A stretch of 44,191 bases of DNA, taken from contig NZ_JAHLQB010000057.1 in the NCBI RefSeq assembly GCF_018918205.1, positions 1-44,191 on the forward strand, given 5' to 3'. The notes beneath the pieces were generated by a model. The model did no database searches. It had not been told where the DNA came from and saw only the letters and a list, made by a program, of their open reading frames with translations. Shown here one piece after another: positions 8,987-18,051 of this stretch. Positions within the stretch are counted from its first letter, which is position 1. Every line of letters starts with the position of its first letter. The DNA is from Lachnoclostridium sp. MSJ-17. GTDB lineage: Bacteria > Bacillota > Clostridia > Oscillospirales > Acutalibacteraceae. The translations under genes and the position numbers were made by a program.

Positions 8987-10084
8987 TTAATAATCAAGGT
9001 AATCCTTGAGTTTTCTGCTGCGCGAGGGGTGACGGAGCTTGCGGAGAGCCTTTGCCTCGATCTGGCGGATACGCTCACGGGTTACGTTGAACTCCTTGCC
9101 GACCTCCTCAAGGGTGCGGCTTCTGCCGTCCTCAAGACCGAAGCGGAGACGGAGAACCTTTTCCTCACGGGGAGTGAGCGTCGCGAGCACATCGGCGAGC
9201 TGTTCTCTGAGCATGGTGTGCGAGGCGGCGTCTGCGGGCGCCGGAGCGTCATTGTCGGGAATGAAGTCGCCGAGGTGGCTGTCCTCCTCCTCGCCTATAG
9301 GAGTTTCGAGAGAAACGGGTTCCTGAGCGACGCGCATGATTTCGCGCACCTTGTCGACCGGCATATCGATCTCCTCGGCAATCTCGTCAGGAGTGGGCTC
9401 GTGGCCGTTCTGGTGGAGCAGCTGGCTCTGCACCTTCTTGACCTTGTTTATGGTTTCTACCATATGTACGGGAATGCGGATAGTGCGCGCCTGATCAGCG
9501 ATAGCTCTGGTGATAGCCTGGCGGATCCACCATGTCGCGTAGGTTGAGAATTTGAAGCCCTTGGTGTAGTCGAACTTTTCAACCGCCTTTATCAGACCGA
9601 GGTTGCCCTCCTGAATCAAATCGAGGAACTGCATGCCTCTGCCGAGGTAGCGCTTGGCTATACTTACAACAAGACGGAGGTTAGCCTCGCTCAGGCGCTG
9701 CTTCGCGGCAACGTCGCCGTTTGAGATACGTATCGCGAGGTCGACTTCTTCATCGGATGAAAGCAGCGGAACCCTGCCGATTTCCTTGAGGTAAACCTTG
9801 ACGGGGTCGTCGATCGCAAGACCTGTGTCGGAAACCGGAGCCGAAGAATCATCATCCTTATTATCCTCATAGGGGATCTCGATATCCTCGATTTTCAGGT
9901 CGACCATGTCCTCGATGATCTCAATACCCTGAGCTTCAATGGTGTCATAGAGTTTTTCAAGCTTCTCGGGGTCCATATCGGCTTCGCCGATCGCGTCGAG
10001 AATATCCTGGTTAGTAAGCGAGCCCTTCTGCTTGCCTAATTCTACAAGCTCCTTTACCAGTGACCTTTTCTCCTGCTGTGCCAT
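8987..10084 (-). CDS. rpoD: Housekeeping RNA polymerase sigma factor RpoD (sigma-A)
   Basis: This is the primary sigma factor that recognises -10 and -35 promoters. Region 1.1 occupies the first ~80 residues, then an acidic linker, region 1.2 ([18 protein letters not shown]), region 2 with [18 protein letters not shown] and [20 protein letters not shown], region 3 ([14 protein letters not shown]), and region 4 with the helix-turn-helix [20 protein letters not shown]. About 365 residues is normal for Clostridia. I start at the ATG at 10084, because AAGGA lies nine bases upstream; an in-frame GTG six bases earlier is too close to it. It lies 29 bases after dnaG, the common dnaG-rpoD arrangement. 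Confidence 0.97.
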   Translation of the reverse strand: MAQQEKRSLVKELVELGKQKGSLTNQDILDAIGEADMDPEKLEKLYDTIEAQGIEIIEDMVDLKIEDIEIPYEDNKDDDSSAPVSDTGLAIDDPVKVYLKEIGRVPLLSSDEEVDLAIRISNGDVAAKQRLSEANLRLVVSIAKRYLGRGMQFLDLIQEGNLGLIKAVEKFDYTKGFKFSTYATWWIRQAITRAIADQARTIRIPVHMVETINKVKKVQSQLLHQNGHEPTPDEIAEEIDMPVDKVREIMRVAQEPVSLETPIGEEEDSHLGDFIPDNDAPAPADAASHTMLREQLADVLATLTPREEKVLRLRFGLEDGRSRTLEEVGKEFNVTRERIRQIEAKALRKLRHPSRSRKLKDYLDY

Positions 10085-10113
10085 ACGCACACATCCTTTC
10101 CTTCTATATCTGA

Positions 10114-11874
10114 TTATTTTTTATTTTTCTTCATATTAGCGAAAAGCTTTGAGATATCGTCGCCCGTCATTGACGCAGTATCCTTCGGACGTTCGCTCTC
10201 CGCCTTGATTATGTTGATGTTTTCAAAAAGAGCCTGCGGGGTCTGGGAAATCCCCGAGTATTTCGATAAAATCTGATAGATCCTCGACCTCTCGTCATCG
10301 CTCAGATCGGCGGTGACATTGTTCATCGGATCAAGCCCCGAATCGATCCTTGAGCTGAAATACTCAAAATACCTTCTCATAAGGGAATTCTGAAAATCCT
10401 CCGCGGAAATGTACTGACGGATCGCCTTGAGCGAGTCGGGATTGTTTATCAGGTTAGCCAGAAGGCTTTCCTCGGCGCTGGTGCTTCTCAGCTTGGCGTG
10501 CCGCTCCTTGTCGATCTTATCATTCGTGCCGTTTAGCTCAGAACGGATTTTTCTCATTTCCCTGCGGCGATCCTCGCGCTTGCTTTTGGCGCTGAGGTTG
10601 TTGATCTGCAGATTGAAGGCGTTCTTATCAATCTCAAACTCCTTGCAAAGCTTTGAAACATACACATCGCGCTCAATCGGGCTTTTTATTTCCGAAATCA
10701 GCCTTGCCGCCGCCTCGAGGTAGCCTACCCTGCCCTCGGACGCGGCGAGGTTATAGTCAGCTCTCAGCTTCTGCAAACGGTAGTCGACGTCGTTGCCGCT
10801 CGCTTCTATTATCGCCTTAAAAGCGGCGGGTCCGTCGGCTCCCTTGGATTTTATGAATTCGTCGGGGTCCTTGCCGTTCGGAATCGAGAGCACCCTGATA
10901 TTTAGCCCTGCGTCACGGAGAATCGGAATCGCTCTCGCCGTCGCCTTCTGACCGGCCTCGTCGGCGTCGTAGCAGATTATTATTTCGTCGGCGTAGCGCT
11001 TCATAAGGCTCGCCTGCTCTGAGGTCAGAGCAGTTCCGAGGGAAGCTACGGCGTTCTGGAAGCCCGCCTGATTGACGGAGATAACGTCCATATAACCCTC
11101 GCAAAGAATGAGCGCTCTGCTGCCCGAGTTCTTCGCGTTGTTCAGCGAGAACAGATTTTCGCTTTTCTTGAACACGGGAGTATCAGAGGAATTGAGGTAT
11201 TTGGGCTTCTCGTCGGTCAATATTCTGCCGCCGAAGGCAATTACATTTCCGCGTAAATCAATGATCGGGAACATTACCCGTCCTCGGAAACGGTCGATAA
11301 CGCCTTTGCCGCTGCGCCGCCTTACCGAAAGATTGGCGCTTATCAGCTCATCGTCCTTGAAGCCCTTTCCTTTGAGATAATCGCTTAACGCCGTCCAGCT
11401 GTTGGGAGCAAAGCCCAAGCCGAAGCGTCGGATAGTCTTGTCGGAAAGCATTCTGCGGCGAAGGTAATCCAAACCAGCCGTACCGTCGGGTGAAATCAGC
11501 GTTTTGTAATAAAAACGCGCCGCCTCGCGGTTTGCCTCAAAAATACGCTTGCGCAGATTGCTCATACTGCTGTCGTAGGAATTGTCAGGAACCTCCATTC
11601 CCGCGCGCTGGGCGAGAAAACGCACCGCGTCGAGATAATCGAGGTTTTCTATTTTCATTATAAACGAAATAACGTCTCCGGACGCGCCGCAGCCAAAACA
11701 GTAATAGTGACCGTCCTCGGTATAAACATTGAAGGACGGCGTTTTTTCACCGTGGAACGGACACAGTCCGACCAGATTCCTGCCGCGCCGTTTAAGACTC
11801 ATATAGTTGGAAATGACCTCGGTGATGTCATTTCTCGCTTTCAAATCATAGATAAAACCCTCGGGAAAAGCCAA
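10114..11874 (-). CDS. dnaG: DNA primase DnaG
   Basis: DnaG makes the RNA primers for lagging-strand synthesis at the replication fork together with the replicative helicase. The N-terminal CHC2 zinc finger is visible ([14 protein letters not shown] then [11 protein letters not shown], about residues 38-66), followed by the RNA-polymerase core and a TOPRIM domain ([13 protein letters not shown] and [13 protein letters not shown]). The C-terminal helicase-interaction region is short and poorly conserved. The 586-residue length is usual. The start is TTG, set by AGGAGG seven bases upstream; the same frame has no better start. It is followed closely by rpoD. Confidence 0.97.
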   Translation of the reverse strand: MAFPEGFIYDLKARNDITEVISNYMSLKRRGRNLVGLCPFHGEKTPSFNVYTEDGHYYCFGCGASGDVISFIMKIENLDYLDAVRFLAQRAGMEVPDNSYDSSMSNLRKRIFEANREAARFYYKTLISPDGTAGLDYLRRRMLSDKTIRRFGLGFAPNSWTALSDYLKGKGFKDDELISANLSVRRRSGKGVIDRFRGRVMFPIIDLRGNVIAFGGRILTDEKPKYLNSSDTPVFKKSENLFSLNNAKNSGSRALILCEGYMDVISVNQAGFQNAVASLGTALTSEQASLMKRYADEIIICYDADEAGQKATARAIPILRDAGLNIRVLSIPNGKDPDEFIKSKGADGPAAFKAIIEASGNDVDYRLQKLRADYNLAASEGRVGYLEAAARLISEIKSPIERDVYVSKLCKEFEIDKNAFNLQINNLSAKSKREDRRREMRKIRSELNGTNDKIDKERHAKLRSTSAEESLLANLINNPDSLKAIRQYISAEDFQNSLMRRYFEYFSSRIDSGLDPMNNVTADLSDDERSRIYQILSKYSGISQTPQALFENINIIKAESERPKDTASMTGDDISKLFANMKKNKK

Positions 11875-11971
11875 AAAAACGCCTCCTTTCCCTGAGTTCT
11901 TCTGATAAATGGTATTCTAATTATTATTACGCCGTTTTTTTCCGATATCCTTTAATATTTTTAAAAATTTT

Positions 11972-12607
11972 TCAGGAATTTACCGGCGTCATAAAATATG
12001 ATTCTCCGTCGGATACCGCCTGAACCTCCCCCGAGGTCGCGTCGGCAAGCTTCTTGTTCAGCCCGTCAAGCATGCCGGGCGGAATGTGGAACTTGATTTT
12101 TACATCCGACTCGTAAATTGTATCGTCAACCGTCGCTCCGCTTTCCATTATGAGTGAGCTGACCTTTCCGTAGCGGGTGTAGCTGCACGAGGTTTCACAG
12201 AGCAGGCAGGACTGCATAAGCACGACGCCGCCGGACTCAAGGGCAATTTTGCTTCCCTGCGAATAAGCGCGGACCAGACCGCCCGTACCGAGCAGCACTC
12301 CGCCGAAATATCGGGTAACTACAACGCAAACGTCATAGATTTCGTTCTTGACGATGACGTCCAGCACAGGCATTCCCGCCGTTCCCGATGGCTCGCCGTC
12401 GTCGCTGTAGCGCTTGATATTTCCCTCCCGGAGAGAATAGGCATAAACGTTATGTCTTGCGTCCCAGTGCTCGCTGCGCTTCTGATTTATGAACGCAACA
12501 GCCTCCTCCTCGGTTCTGACAGGCTTGACATATCCGATAAACCGCGAGCGCTTCTCGACAAATTCATCGCTCGCTTCATTTGCCACGGTCTTATAATCCT
12601 TGTTCAC
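11972..12607 (-). CDS. YigZ/IMPACT-family protein
   Basis: About 211 residues with the YigZ N-terminal domain (KRSRFIGYVKPV, then SDDGEPSGTAGMPVLDV and VVTRYFGGVLLGTGGLVRAY), followed by a DUF1949-type C-terminal domain. The family is linked to translation control in eukaryotes, but the bacterial role is poorly defined. I place the start at GTG 12607, nine bases after GGAGG. An upstream in-frame GTG at 12643 lies inside the rpmE terminator and has no ribosome-binding site. It is followed by dnaG after 97 bases. Confidence 0.85.
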   Translation of the reverse strand: MNKDYKTVANEASDEFVEKRSRFIGYVKPVRTEEEAVAFINQKRSEHWDARHNVYAYSLREGNIKRYSDDGEPSGTAGMPVLDVIVKNEIYDVCVVVTRYFGGVLLGTGGLVRAYSQGSKIALESGGVVLMQSCLLCETSCSYTRYGKVSSLIMESGATVDDTIYESDVKIKFHIPPGMLDGLNKKLADATSGEVQAVSDGESYFMTPVNS

Positions 12608-12633
12608 GGCGGTTCCCCTCCCCAAACGAAAAT

Positions 12634-12657
12634 AAGGCGACACAAGCGTGCCGCCTT
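12634..12657 (-). terminator. Terminator after rpmE
   Basis: On minus, a ten-pair stem (AAGGCGGCAC with GTGTCGCCTT, one G-U) and a GCTT loop is followed by TATTTTCGTTT, a good intrinsic terminator. Confidence 0.8.
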
Positions 12658-12672
12658 TGAGCTTCGAAAAAC

Positions 12673-12876
12673 TTATTTCGCAATGTTGAAACGCTTCTTG
12701 AATCTGTCAACACGTCCGCCTGTATCAACAAGCTTCTGCTTTCCTGTGTAGAAAGGATGGCACTTTGAGCAGATTTCAACGCGGATATCTTTCCTTGTTG
12801 ATCCTGTTTCAATAACATTACCGCATGCGCAAGTGATTGTGGTCTGCTCATACTTAGGATGGATGTTTTCTTTCAT
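12673..12876 (-). CDS. rpmE: Ribosomal protein L31 (zinc-binding form)
   Basis: A 67-residue large-subunit protein. MKENIHPKY begins the typical L31 sequence, CAC and [10 protein letters not shown] supply the four zinc-ligand cysteines of the C+ form, and [11 protein letters not shown] is the conserved end. The start is the ATG at 12876, six bases after AGGTG; an in-frame GTG three codons earlier overlaps that site. The zinc form is often replaced by a cysteine-free paralogue under zinc limitation; no paralogue is present here. It has its own promoter and terminator. Confidence 0.96.
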   Translation of the reverse strand: MKENIHPKYEQTTITCACGNVIETGSTRKDIRVEICSKCHPFYTGKQKLVDTGGRVDRFKKRFNIAK

Positions 12877-12912
12877 TCTTTTCACCTACTTCTTTACACA
12901 ATTAACAGATAG

Positions 12913-12941
12913 ATTATACTACATCTATTTACAAATTGCAA
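12913..12941 (-). promoter_or_regulatory. Promoter of rpmE
   Basis: On minus, TTGCAA (12941-12936) and TATAAT (12918-12913) with a 17-bp spacer, about 37 bases before the rpmE start. Confidence 0.7.
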
Positions 12942-12967
12942 GAGTTTTTTTCAAATTTGCGATATTT

Positions 12968-14911
12968 TTACTTGATCGCCTTTGTTTCGATCTCTTCCTT
13001 GGCAAGAGCGATAAAATCAGAAAGCTGCATTGCTCCGAGATCGCCCTCTTTTCTGTGGCGGACGGAAACAGTGCCTGCCTCGATATCCTTGTCGCCTACG
13101 ATGAACATGTAGGGAACCTTCTCGAGCTGTGCCTCGCGGATCTTGTAGCCGATTTTCTCGCTTCTGCTGTCGACCTCAACGCGGAAGCCCTCAGCCTCGA
13201 GCTGCTTCTTGATCTCGTATGCGTAATCGAGGTGTCTGTCGGCAACAGCCAGCAGCTTGATCTGAGTAGGCGCGAGCCAGAGCGGGAAAGCGCCGGCGTA
13301 CTTCTCGATAAGCAGCGCAAGCGTTCTCTCGTAGCAGCCGATAGAGGTGCGGTGGATGATGAAGGGATGCTTTTTCTCACCGTCGCGGTCAACGTATTCC
13401 ATGTCGAACTTCTCAGCGAGGTACGGGTCGATCTGAATTGTAATAAGGGTATCCTCTTTGCCGTACACGTTCTTGATCTGGATATCGAGCTTGGGTCCGT
13501 AGAACGCAGCCTCGCCTACGCCGATCTCGTACTTGATTCCGAGGTGGTCGAGGATCTTGCCCATCATATCCTGAACATTGTCCCACTCCTCCTGAGTGCC
13601 GATATACTTTGTGCGGTCGTCGGGATCCCACTGCGAGAAGCGATAGGAAACGTCCTCGTACAGACCGACTGTCTTGAGCATAAACGCCGCAAGCTCTACG
13701 CACTTTTTGAACTCGTCCTCGAGCTGCTCGGGAGTACACATCAAATGGCCCTCGGAAATTGTGAACTGACGGACGCGGATAAGTCCGTGCATCTCGCCCG
13801 AAGCCTCATTTCTGAACAGCGTGGAGGTCTCGTTATATCTGAGAGGAAGGTCGCGGTATGAACGCTGCTTGTTGAGATATGCCTGATACTGGAAGGGACA
13901 GGTCATCGGACGGAGAGCGTAAACCTCGCTGTCACTGTCGGGGTCGCCGAAGATGAACATGCCGTCCTGATAGTGATCCCAGTGACCGCTGATCTTGTAT
14001 AGATCGCTCTTAGCCATGAAGGGAGTCTTTGTGAGCAGCCAGCCGCGCTTCTGCTCCTCATCTTCAACAAAGCGCTGGAGAAGCTGGATAACTCTCGCGC
14101 CCTTGGGAAGAAGAATGGGCAGACCCTGACCGATATAGTCTACGGTTGTAAAGAAGCCCATCTCTCTGCCGAGCTTATTGTGGTCGCGCTTGCGGGCTTC
14201 GGCGAGCTGAGCGAGGTGCTCCTCGAGCATGGAAGCCTTCGGGAAAGCGACGCCGTATACGCGGCAAAGCTGCGCCTTGCTCGCGTCGCCGCGCCAGTAA
14301 GCGCCGGTGCAGTTTGTCAGCTCTACAGCCTTGATGGGAGCGACGCTCATGAGGTGAGGTCCCGCGCAGAGGTCTACAAACTCGCCCTGCTTATAGAAGC
14401 TTATGTTTTCGCCCTTGTCCGTATGCTCCTTGGCGAGCTCGACCTTATAGGGCTCGTCCATCTCGGTGAGCTTCGCAACAGCCTCGTCGGGAGCAAGCTC
14501 AAAGCGGCTGATTTCAAGGCCGGATTTAACGATTTTCTTCATCTCAGCCTTGATTTTTTCCAAGTCCTCAGCTGAGAAGGGCTTTTCTACGTCGAAATCA
14601 TAGTAGAAGCCGCTGTCGATAGCGGGACCGATAGCGCACTTGGCGTTCGGATAAAGTCTTTTTACCGCCTGAGCAAGTACGTGGGAAGCGGAATGCCAGA
14701 ACGCTTTCTTACCCTCCTGATCGTCAAAGGTAAGCAGCTCAACCTTGCTGTCCTCCTGGATCGGGGTGCGCAGATCGCATACAACGCCGTTGACTTTTGC
14801 GGCGCAAACGGACTTGTAAAGTCCCATACCTATTGATTTGGCGATCTCTGCGGGCGATACTCCGGCGTCAAATTCCCTGACGACGCCGCCCTTTAACTCA
14901 ATGTTGATCAT
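12968..14911 (-). CDS. thrS: Threonyl-tRNA synthetase
   Basis: ThrRS attaches threonine to tRNA-Thr. This 647-residue protein has the full bacterial architecture: an N-terminal TGS domain (about 1-60), an editing domain with HSASHVLAQA and FVDLCAGPHL, the class II catalytic core with RPMTCPFQYQAYL, MHGLIRVRQFTISEGHLMC and HRTSIGCYERTLALLIE, and a C-terminal anticodon-binding domain. The ATG at 14911 has AAAGGAG eight bases upstream. The long leader carries a T-box, so expression should rise when tRNA-Thr is uncharged. Confidence 0.98.
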   Translation of the reverse strand: MINIELKGGVVREFDAGVSPAEIAKSIGMGLYKSVCAAKVNGVVCDLRTPIQEDSKVELLTFDDQEGKKAFWHSASHVLAQAVKRLYPNAKCAIGPAIDSGFYYDFDVEKPFSAEDLEKIKAEMKKIVKSGLEISRFELAPDEAVAKLTEMDEPYKVELAKEHTDKGENISFYKQGEFVDLCAGPHLMSVAPIKAVELTNCTGAYWRGDASKAQLCRVYGVAFPKASMLEEHLAQLAEARKRDHNKLGREMGFFTTVDYIGQGLPILLPKGARVIQLLQRFVEDEEQKRGWLLTKTPFMAKSDLYKISGHWDHYQDGMFIFGDPDSDSEVYALRPMTCPFQYQAYLNKQRSYRDLPLRYNETSTLFRNEASGEMHGLIRVRQFTISEGHLMCTPEQLEDEFKKCVELAAFMLKTVGLYEDVSYRFSQWDPDDRTKYIGTQEEWDNVQDMMGKILDHLGIKYEIGVGEAAFYGPKLDIQIKNVYGKEDTLITIQIDPYLAEKFDMEYVDRDGEKKHPFIIHRTSIGCYERTLALLIEKYAGAFPLWLAPTQIKLLAVADRHLDYAYEIKKQLEAEGFRVEVDSRSEKIGYKIREAQLEKVPYMFIVGDKDIEAGTVSVRHRKEGDLGAMQLSDFIALAKEEIETKAIK

Positions 14912-14944
14912 CTTTCATTCTCCTTTATCTGAAAATATAATTTT

Positions 14945-15183
14945 ATAAAAAAAGCCCCAATATTCCAAAAAGGAATATTGGGACGAAGTTACTCGTGGTT
15001 CCACCCAAGTTCGACAGATTAATCTGTCCTCAAAAACCTTAACGCGGTCAACACGCCGCGCCATTTCCTGCGCGGGCTCAAAGGCGGTAAGCAACAGCAC
15101 CGGATACAGGGCTTTCACCAAACGCTCTGCTCTCTGGAAAACGGCTGACTGAGGCTCATGTCCTTATCAACGCTTTGTTTTAT
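14945..15183 (-). ncRNA. T-box leader of thrS
   Basis: The minus-strand leader holds the diagnostic T-box core TGGGTGGAACCACG (15007-14994). A competing terminator is formed by CCCAATATTCC and GGAATATTGGG (14982-14956, loop TTTTT), followed by GCTTTTTTTAT. TTGGG at the T-box start can pair with CCCAA of the terminator 5' arm, giving the antiterminator. The upstream part is a long Stem I region. An ACC triplet at 15088-15086 could be the threonine specifier, but I did not fold the RNA. The leader explains the open frame here, which is not a gene. Confidence 0.92.
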
Positions 15184-15189
15184 TGATTT

Positions 15190-15218
15190 ATCATATCACT
15201 GAAATCTCTGTTTGTCAA
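15190..15218 (-). promoter_or_regulatory. Promoter of the thrS T-box transcript
   Basis: On minus, TTGACA (15218-15213) and TATGAT (15195-15190) with 17 bp between. Transcription would begin near 15183. Confidence 0.7.
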
Positions 15219-15219
15219 C

Positions 15220-16554
15220 TCAAATTTTGCTGTTAAGCTCATCGAGCAAATCAGAAACGTCGCTGCGTGATTTTTTCACGGGAGCGGGCTGAGCTTTCTG
15301 AACAGGTCTTTTGTCTGCAACAGGCTCGGGCTTTGCTTCTGCAACAGGCTCGGGTTTAGTCTCGACAACAGGTTCGGGCTTTGCTTCTGCAACAGGCTCA
15401 GATTTGGGTTCAACCGCAGACTGAATATTATTCGAGTATCCGACAACAAAATCGCTGTCATCGGTTCTTTCCCTTTCCTTGCTTGTCAGGTAAGGAACCG
15501 GCTCGTCGTCCTTGGGAGCCTGATAACCGATGATAAAATCATCAAGTCCCTGAGCGTTCTGATAGTAATCAGAAGGTCTGATATCTTCAACTTCCTCGGG
15601 TTCATCCACGGCGTTCTCTGTAGATTCGGCTTTTGAAGCGGCTGCGGACTTGTCGTCGGAAAACACCAGATCGTCATAGCTTTCTGTCTTGATATACTTC
15701 TTCTCTTCCTTGCCGATCTCTTCGGAATTAGGAAGTCCGTCGATCACCTTGAGCTCGTCCTTGGTAGGAGCATTGAAAGCCATTTCGGCGATAAATGCGA
15801 CCGCGTATGCGCCAAGTACAAAGAACATCGCAGCATTGAAGATCGAGGTGTAGCCGCCGCCTTCTCTAAGACCGGTGAAAAGTCTGTAGAGGCTGTAGGA
15901 AAGCGAAAGCGCGGCAGCGGGCAAGCCGTAGATAAAGCAAGCCTTGACCGGACTTCTGCCCTTGACCCTTGAAAGGACCATCGCGTGGGAGAAATAGTAG
16001 AGAGTGAGGAAAATGAAGCAGAACAGCGGGGTCATATCCGTAGAGGAAATAGACACCTTGGTAGCCTCAAGAAACTCATATACGATCTCTGTGCAACCCC
16101 AGATAGCCGGGAAAATAAAAAGCGTGGAGATACCCGAAACAACGGTTTTTCCCTGCAGATGAATACGGGTCATCAGGAACAGCGCAATACCCGCCGGAAT
16201 AGAAGCGATCGCGCTGATAAGCGACATTACGTAATACTCTGAATCGGTAGTGTTGTTCATAAACGTCGCAACGGAGCTTGCGATGACAAGCGCACCGGAA
16301 AGTGCGGATAAAATACCTGCCGCGGGATTCTTTTTGACAGGATATACAGGTGAGGTTTTCCTGTCAAATATATTGATGACGATACAAGCGACAAAGAGTA
16401 CTGCCGCGATTCCTATTGCTGTGTAAGACACAACCATTTTGTCCATTCCCAGGAAATGACCGCTGTCGTCCGCGCCGAAAATACTCATAACGCGAAAAAA
16501 AATCATTGCAAGAGCAGCGGGAATGAAGGGAATAAGCGTAAATTTTACTTTCAT
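15220..16554 (-). CDS. Polytopic membrane protein with PEP-repeat cytoplasmic tail
   Basis: No family recognised. From the ATG at 16554 (GGAG six bases upstream) the protein has 444 residues. About seven or eight hydrophobic helices fill the first ~260 residues, beginning FTLIPFIPAALAMIFFRVM. The remainder is a polar, acidic, probably disordered tail that contains VFSDDKSAAASKAEST and ends with three to four near-identical eight-residue units (PEPVAEAK / PEPVVETK). The DNA behind the units is a 24-bp tandem repeat at 15323-15400. A longer frame starts at 16632 but lacks a ribosome-binding site. It stands alone between the thrS leader and a divergent thiamine operon. Confidence 0.75.
   Translation of the reverse strand: MKVKFTLIPFIPAALAMIFFRVMSIFGADDSGHFLGMDKMVVSYTAIGIAAVLFVACIVINIFDRKTSPVYPVKKNPAAGILSALSGALVIASSVATFMNNTTDSEYYVMSLISAIASIPAGIALFLMTRIHLQGKTVVSGISTLFIFPAIWGCTEIVYEFLEATKVSISSTDMTPLFCFIFLTLYYFSHAMVLSRVKGRSPVKACFIYGLPAAALSLSYSLYRLFTGLREGGGYTSIFNAAMFFVLGAYAVAFIAEMAFNAPTKDELKVIDGLPNSEEIGKEEKKYIKTESYDDLVFSDDKSAAASKAESTENAVDEPEEVEDIRPSDYYQNAQGLDDFIIGYQAPKDDEPVPYLTSKERERTDDSDFVVGYSNNIQSAVEPKSEPVAEAKPEPVVETKPEPVAEAKPEPVADKRPVQKAQPAPVKKSRSDVSDLLDELNSKI
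15323..15400 (-). repeat. 24-bp tandem repeats coding for PEPVxExK units
   Basis: Three consecutive 24-bp units (15323-15346, 15347-15370, 15371-15394) plus a partial fourth. The first and third are almost identical; the second differs at several positions. Coding is maintained. Confidence 0.85.
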
Positions 16555-16620
16555 AAAACTCTCCGTTCTGAAAATGAGCTGCTGTACAGGGCTATTATAC
16601 CCTGAATACGTACATATTAT

Positions 16621-16649
16621 ATTGTAAGACAAACATGCGCCGTTGTCAA
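16621..16649 (-). promoter_or_regulatory. Promoter of the polytopic membrane protein gene
   Basis: On minus, TTGACA (16649-16644), 17 bp, TACAAT (16626-16621). It is one of the best promoters in the window. The stretch 16650-16788 shows nothing further. Confidence 0.7.
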
Positions 16650-16788
16650 GAAATATTTAATTACAAAGTATGGCGCTGTAATCACAAAAATCTTGTGCGA
16701 AATAAAAGGTTGATCGGGGTTTTAGCCCTTTTGCCCGTTACGGAAACGGTTTACGCGGCAATACTGCAAGTTCAGATAAAATTTTCGC

Positions 16789-16817
16789 TTGACATATGCG
16801 GAAAATAGTTGTATTCT
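16789..16817 (+). promoter_or_regulatory. Promoter of the thiamine operon
   Basis: TTGACA at 16789-16794 and TATTCT at 16812-16817 with 17 bp between, immediately before the riboswitch. Confidence 0.75.
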
Positions 16818-16830
16818 ATTAATAAATAAA

Positions 16831-16925
16831 CGCAGGGGTGTCCGCTGAAGCGGGCTGAGAATGGGCTGATTCGTCCTTACCCTCTAACCTGATTCGGATA
16901 ATGCCGACGTAGGAAGCTCGTTTCA
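16831..16925 (+). ncRNA. TPP riboswitch (THI element)
   Basis: The conserved landmarks of the TPP aptamer occur in order: GGGGTG near the 5' end, CTGAGA at 16855-16860, TACCCT...AACCTGAT around 16878-16892, and GGATAATGCCGACGTAGGAAG (split by the P4/P5 stems) ending near 16916. It is directly upstream of a thiamine-related operon. TPP binding is expected to stop transcription at the following hairpin. Confidence 0.95.
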
Positions 16926-16939
16926 TAACGTATTTTTTG

Positions 16940-16972
16940 AGCGCCGCGGCAATCCGCAGCGCTTTTATTTTT
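16940..16972 (+). terminator. Riboswitch-controlled terminator
   Basis: AGCGCCGCGG pairs with CCGCAGCGCT (one C-A mismatch) around CAAT, followed by TTTATTTTT. It lies between the aptamer and the first gene, so it is the likely expression platform. Confidence 0.8.
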
Positions 16973-16997
16973 CAAAAAACAGAAGGAGTAATCAAAA

Positions 16998-17294
16998 ATG
17001 AACGCAAGCGTAGCAATCCAGACTCTGCCCGAAGCCAAAAACGACGACGAGCTCATCCGCATAGTCGATGAGGTCATCGACTATATCAGGAGCACCGGTC
17101 TGAACTATTATGTAGGTCCCTTTGAAACAGCCATCGAGGGCGATTACGACGAGCTTATGGATATCGTCAAGGAGTGCCAGCACATCGCGATAAGAGCAGG
17201 CGCGCCTTCCGTCCTCGCATACATCAAAGTGACGTACAAGCCCGAGGGAGATGTGCTGACCATTGAAAAGAAAGTTACCAAACATCACCAATAA
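16998..17294 (+). CDS. Thiamine-binding protein (MTH1187/YkoF-like, UPF0045)
   Basis: A 98-residue cytoplasmic protein of the MTH1187/YqgV family, whose small ferredoxin-like domains bind thiamine or related ligands. Visible family features are the start NASVAIQTLPE, LNYYVGPFETAIEGD in the middle, and the C-terminal VTYKPEGDVLTIEKKV. Length is normal. AAGGAG lies nine bases before the ATG. First gene of the TPP-riboswitch operon; its 3' end overlaps the permease gene. Its job with the importer is not established; ligand handling after uptake is a reasonable guess. Confidence 0.85.
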   Translation: MNASVAIQTLPEAKNDDELIRIVDEVIDYIRSTGLNYYVGPFETAIEGDYDELMDIVKECQHIAIRAGAPSVLAYIKVTYKPEGDVLTIEKKVTKHHQ

Positions 17295-18036
17295 ATTTCT
17301 CCTGCCGCTGTCGGCAATAGTCCTCCTGCTTGTAATCTGGCAGGCGGTCAGCATGGCGGAGCTTGTGCCTTCGTTCATGCTGCCCTCGCCCGTACAGGTA
17401 GTGCAGGCATTGATTTCGGACTTTCCGCTTCTGCTCAGTCACGCGGGTGTGACGCTGCTGGAAACCTTCATCGGATTGATCATCGGCATCGTCGTGGGCT
17501 TCGGTCTCGCGGTGCTTATGGACAGGTACTCAATTCTCAGGCACGCGTTCTATCCTCTGGTTGTGCTTACGCAGACGATCCCCACCGTGGCGATAGCGCC
17601 GCTTCTGGTGCTGTGGTTCGGTTACGAGATGCTGCCGAAGATTATACTCATCGTGCTGGTGGTATTCTTCCCCATCGCGGTCAATATGCTCGACGGCTTT
17701 CGGTCGGTGGACAAGGACACGATAAGCCTTCTGCGCTCAATGGGCGCGGGAGACAGGCAGATATTCCGTTACGTAAAATTTCCCGCGGCTCTCGGAGAGT
17801 TTTTCGCGAGTCTGAAAATATCCGTTTCATACGCGGTCGTCAGCGCTGTCATTTCCGAATGGCTCGGCGGCTTCAACGGACTGGGAGTTTATATGACAAG
17901 GGTCAAAAAGGCATATTCCTTTGACAAAATGTTCGCGGTCATTTTCCTGATTTCGGCGCTCAGCCTGATTCTGATGTGGCTTGTAAAGCTTTTGCAGAAA
18001 AAATGTATGCCTTGGGATAACAGAAAAGGAAAATAG
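17263..18036 (+). CDS. thiX: ABC transporter permease, ThiX-like
   Basis: The inner-membrane channel of a thiamine-precursor importer. 257 residues with about six helices and the binding-protein-dependent permease loop around SMGAGDRQIFRYVKFPAALGEFFASLKI (the EAA motif). It resembles SsuC/ThiX permeases. The start is TTG at 17263, inside the preceding gene, giving a 32-base overlap; GGAG lies 12 bases upstream, so translation coupling is likely. No later start leaves the first helix intact. It works with the binding protein and ATPase that follow. Confidence 0.88.
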   Translation: MKRKLPNITNKFLLPLSAIVLLLVIWQAVSMAELVPSFMLPSPVQVVQALISDFPLLLSHAGVTLLETFIGLIIGIVVGFGLAVLMDRYSILRHAFYPLVVLTQTIPTVAIAPLLVLWFGYEMLPKIILIVLVVFFPIAVNMLDGFRSVDKDTISLLRSMGAGDRQIFRYVKFPAALGEFFASLKISVSYAVVSAVISEWLGGFNGLGVYMTRVKKAYSFDKMFAVIFLISALSLILMWLVKLLQKKCMPWDNRKGK

Positions 18037-18051
18037 AAGGAGTATTCAATT

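Noticed and set aside
12833..13861. A 342-codon plus-strand frame opposite thrS
   Set aside because: It is antisense to a clear threonyl-tRNA synthetase and rpmE, with no recognisable domain.
14915..15121. A 68-codon minus-strand frame in the thrS leader
   Set aside because: It lies inside the T-box RNA, including the core and terminator, and has no ribosome-binding site.
15323..15400. CRISPR-like array
   Set aside because: The repeats are 24-bp coding units without unique spacers and keep the reading frame.
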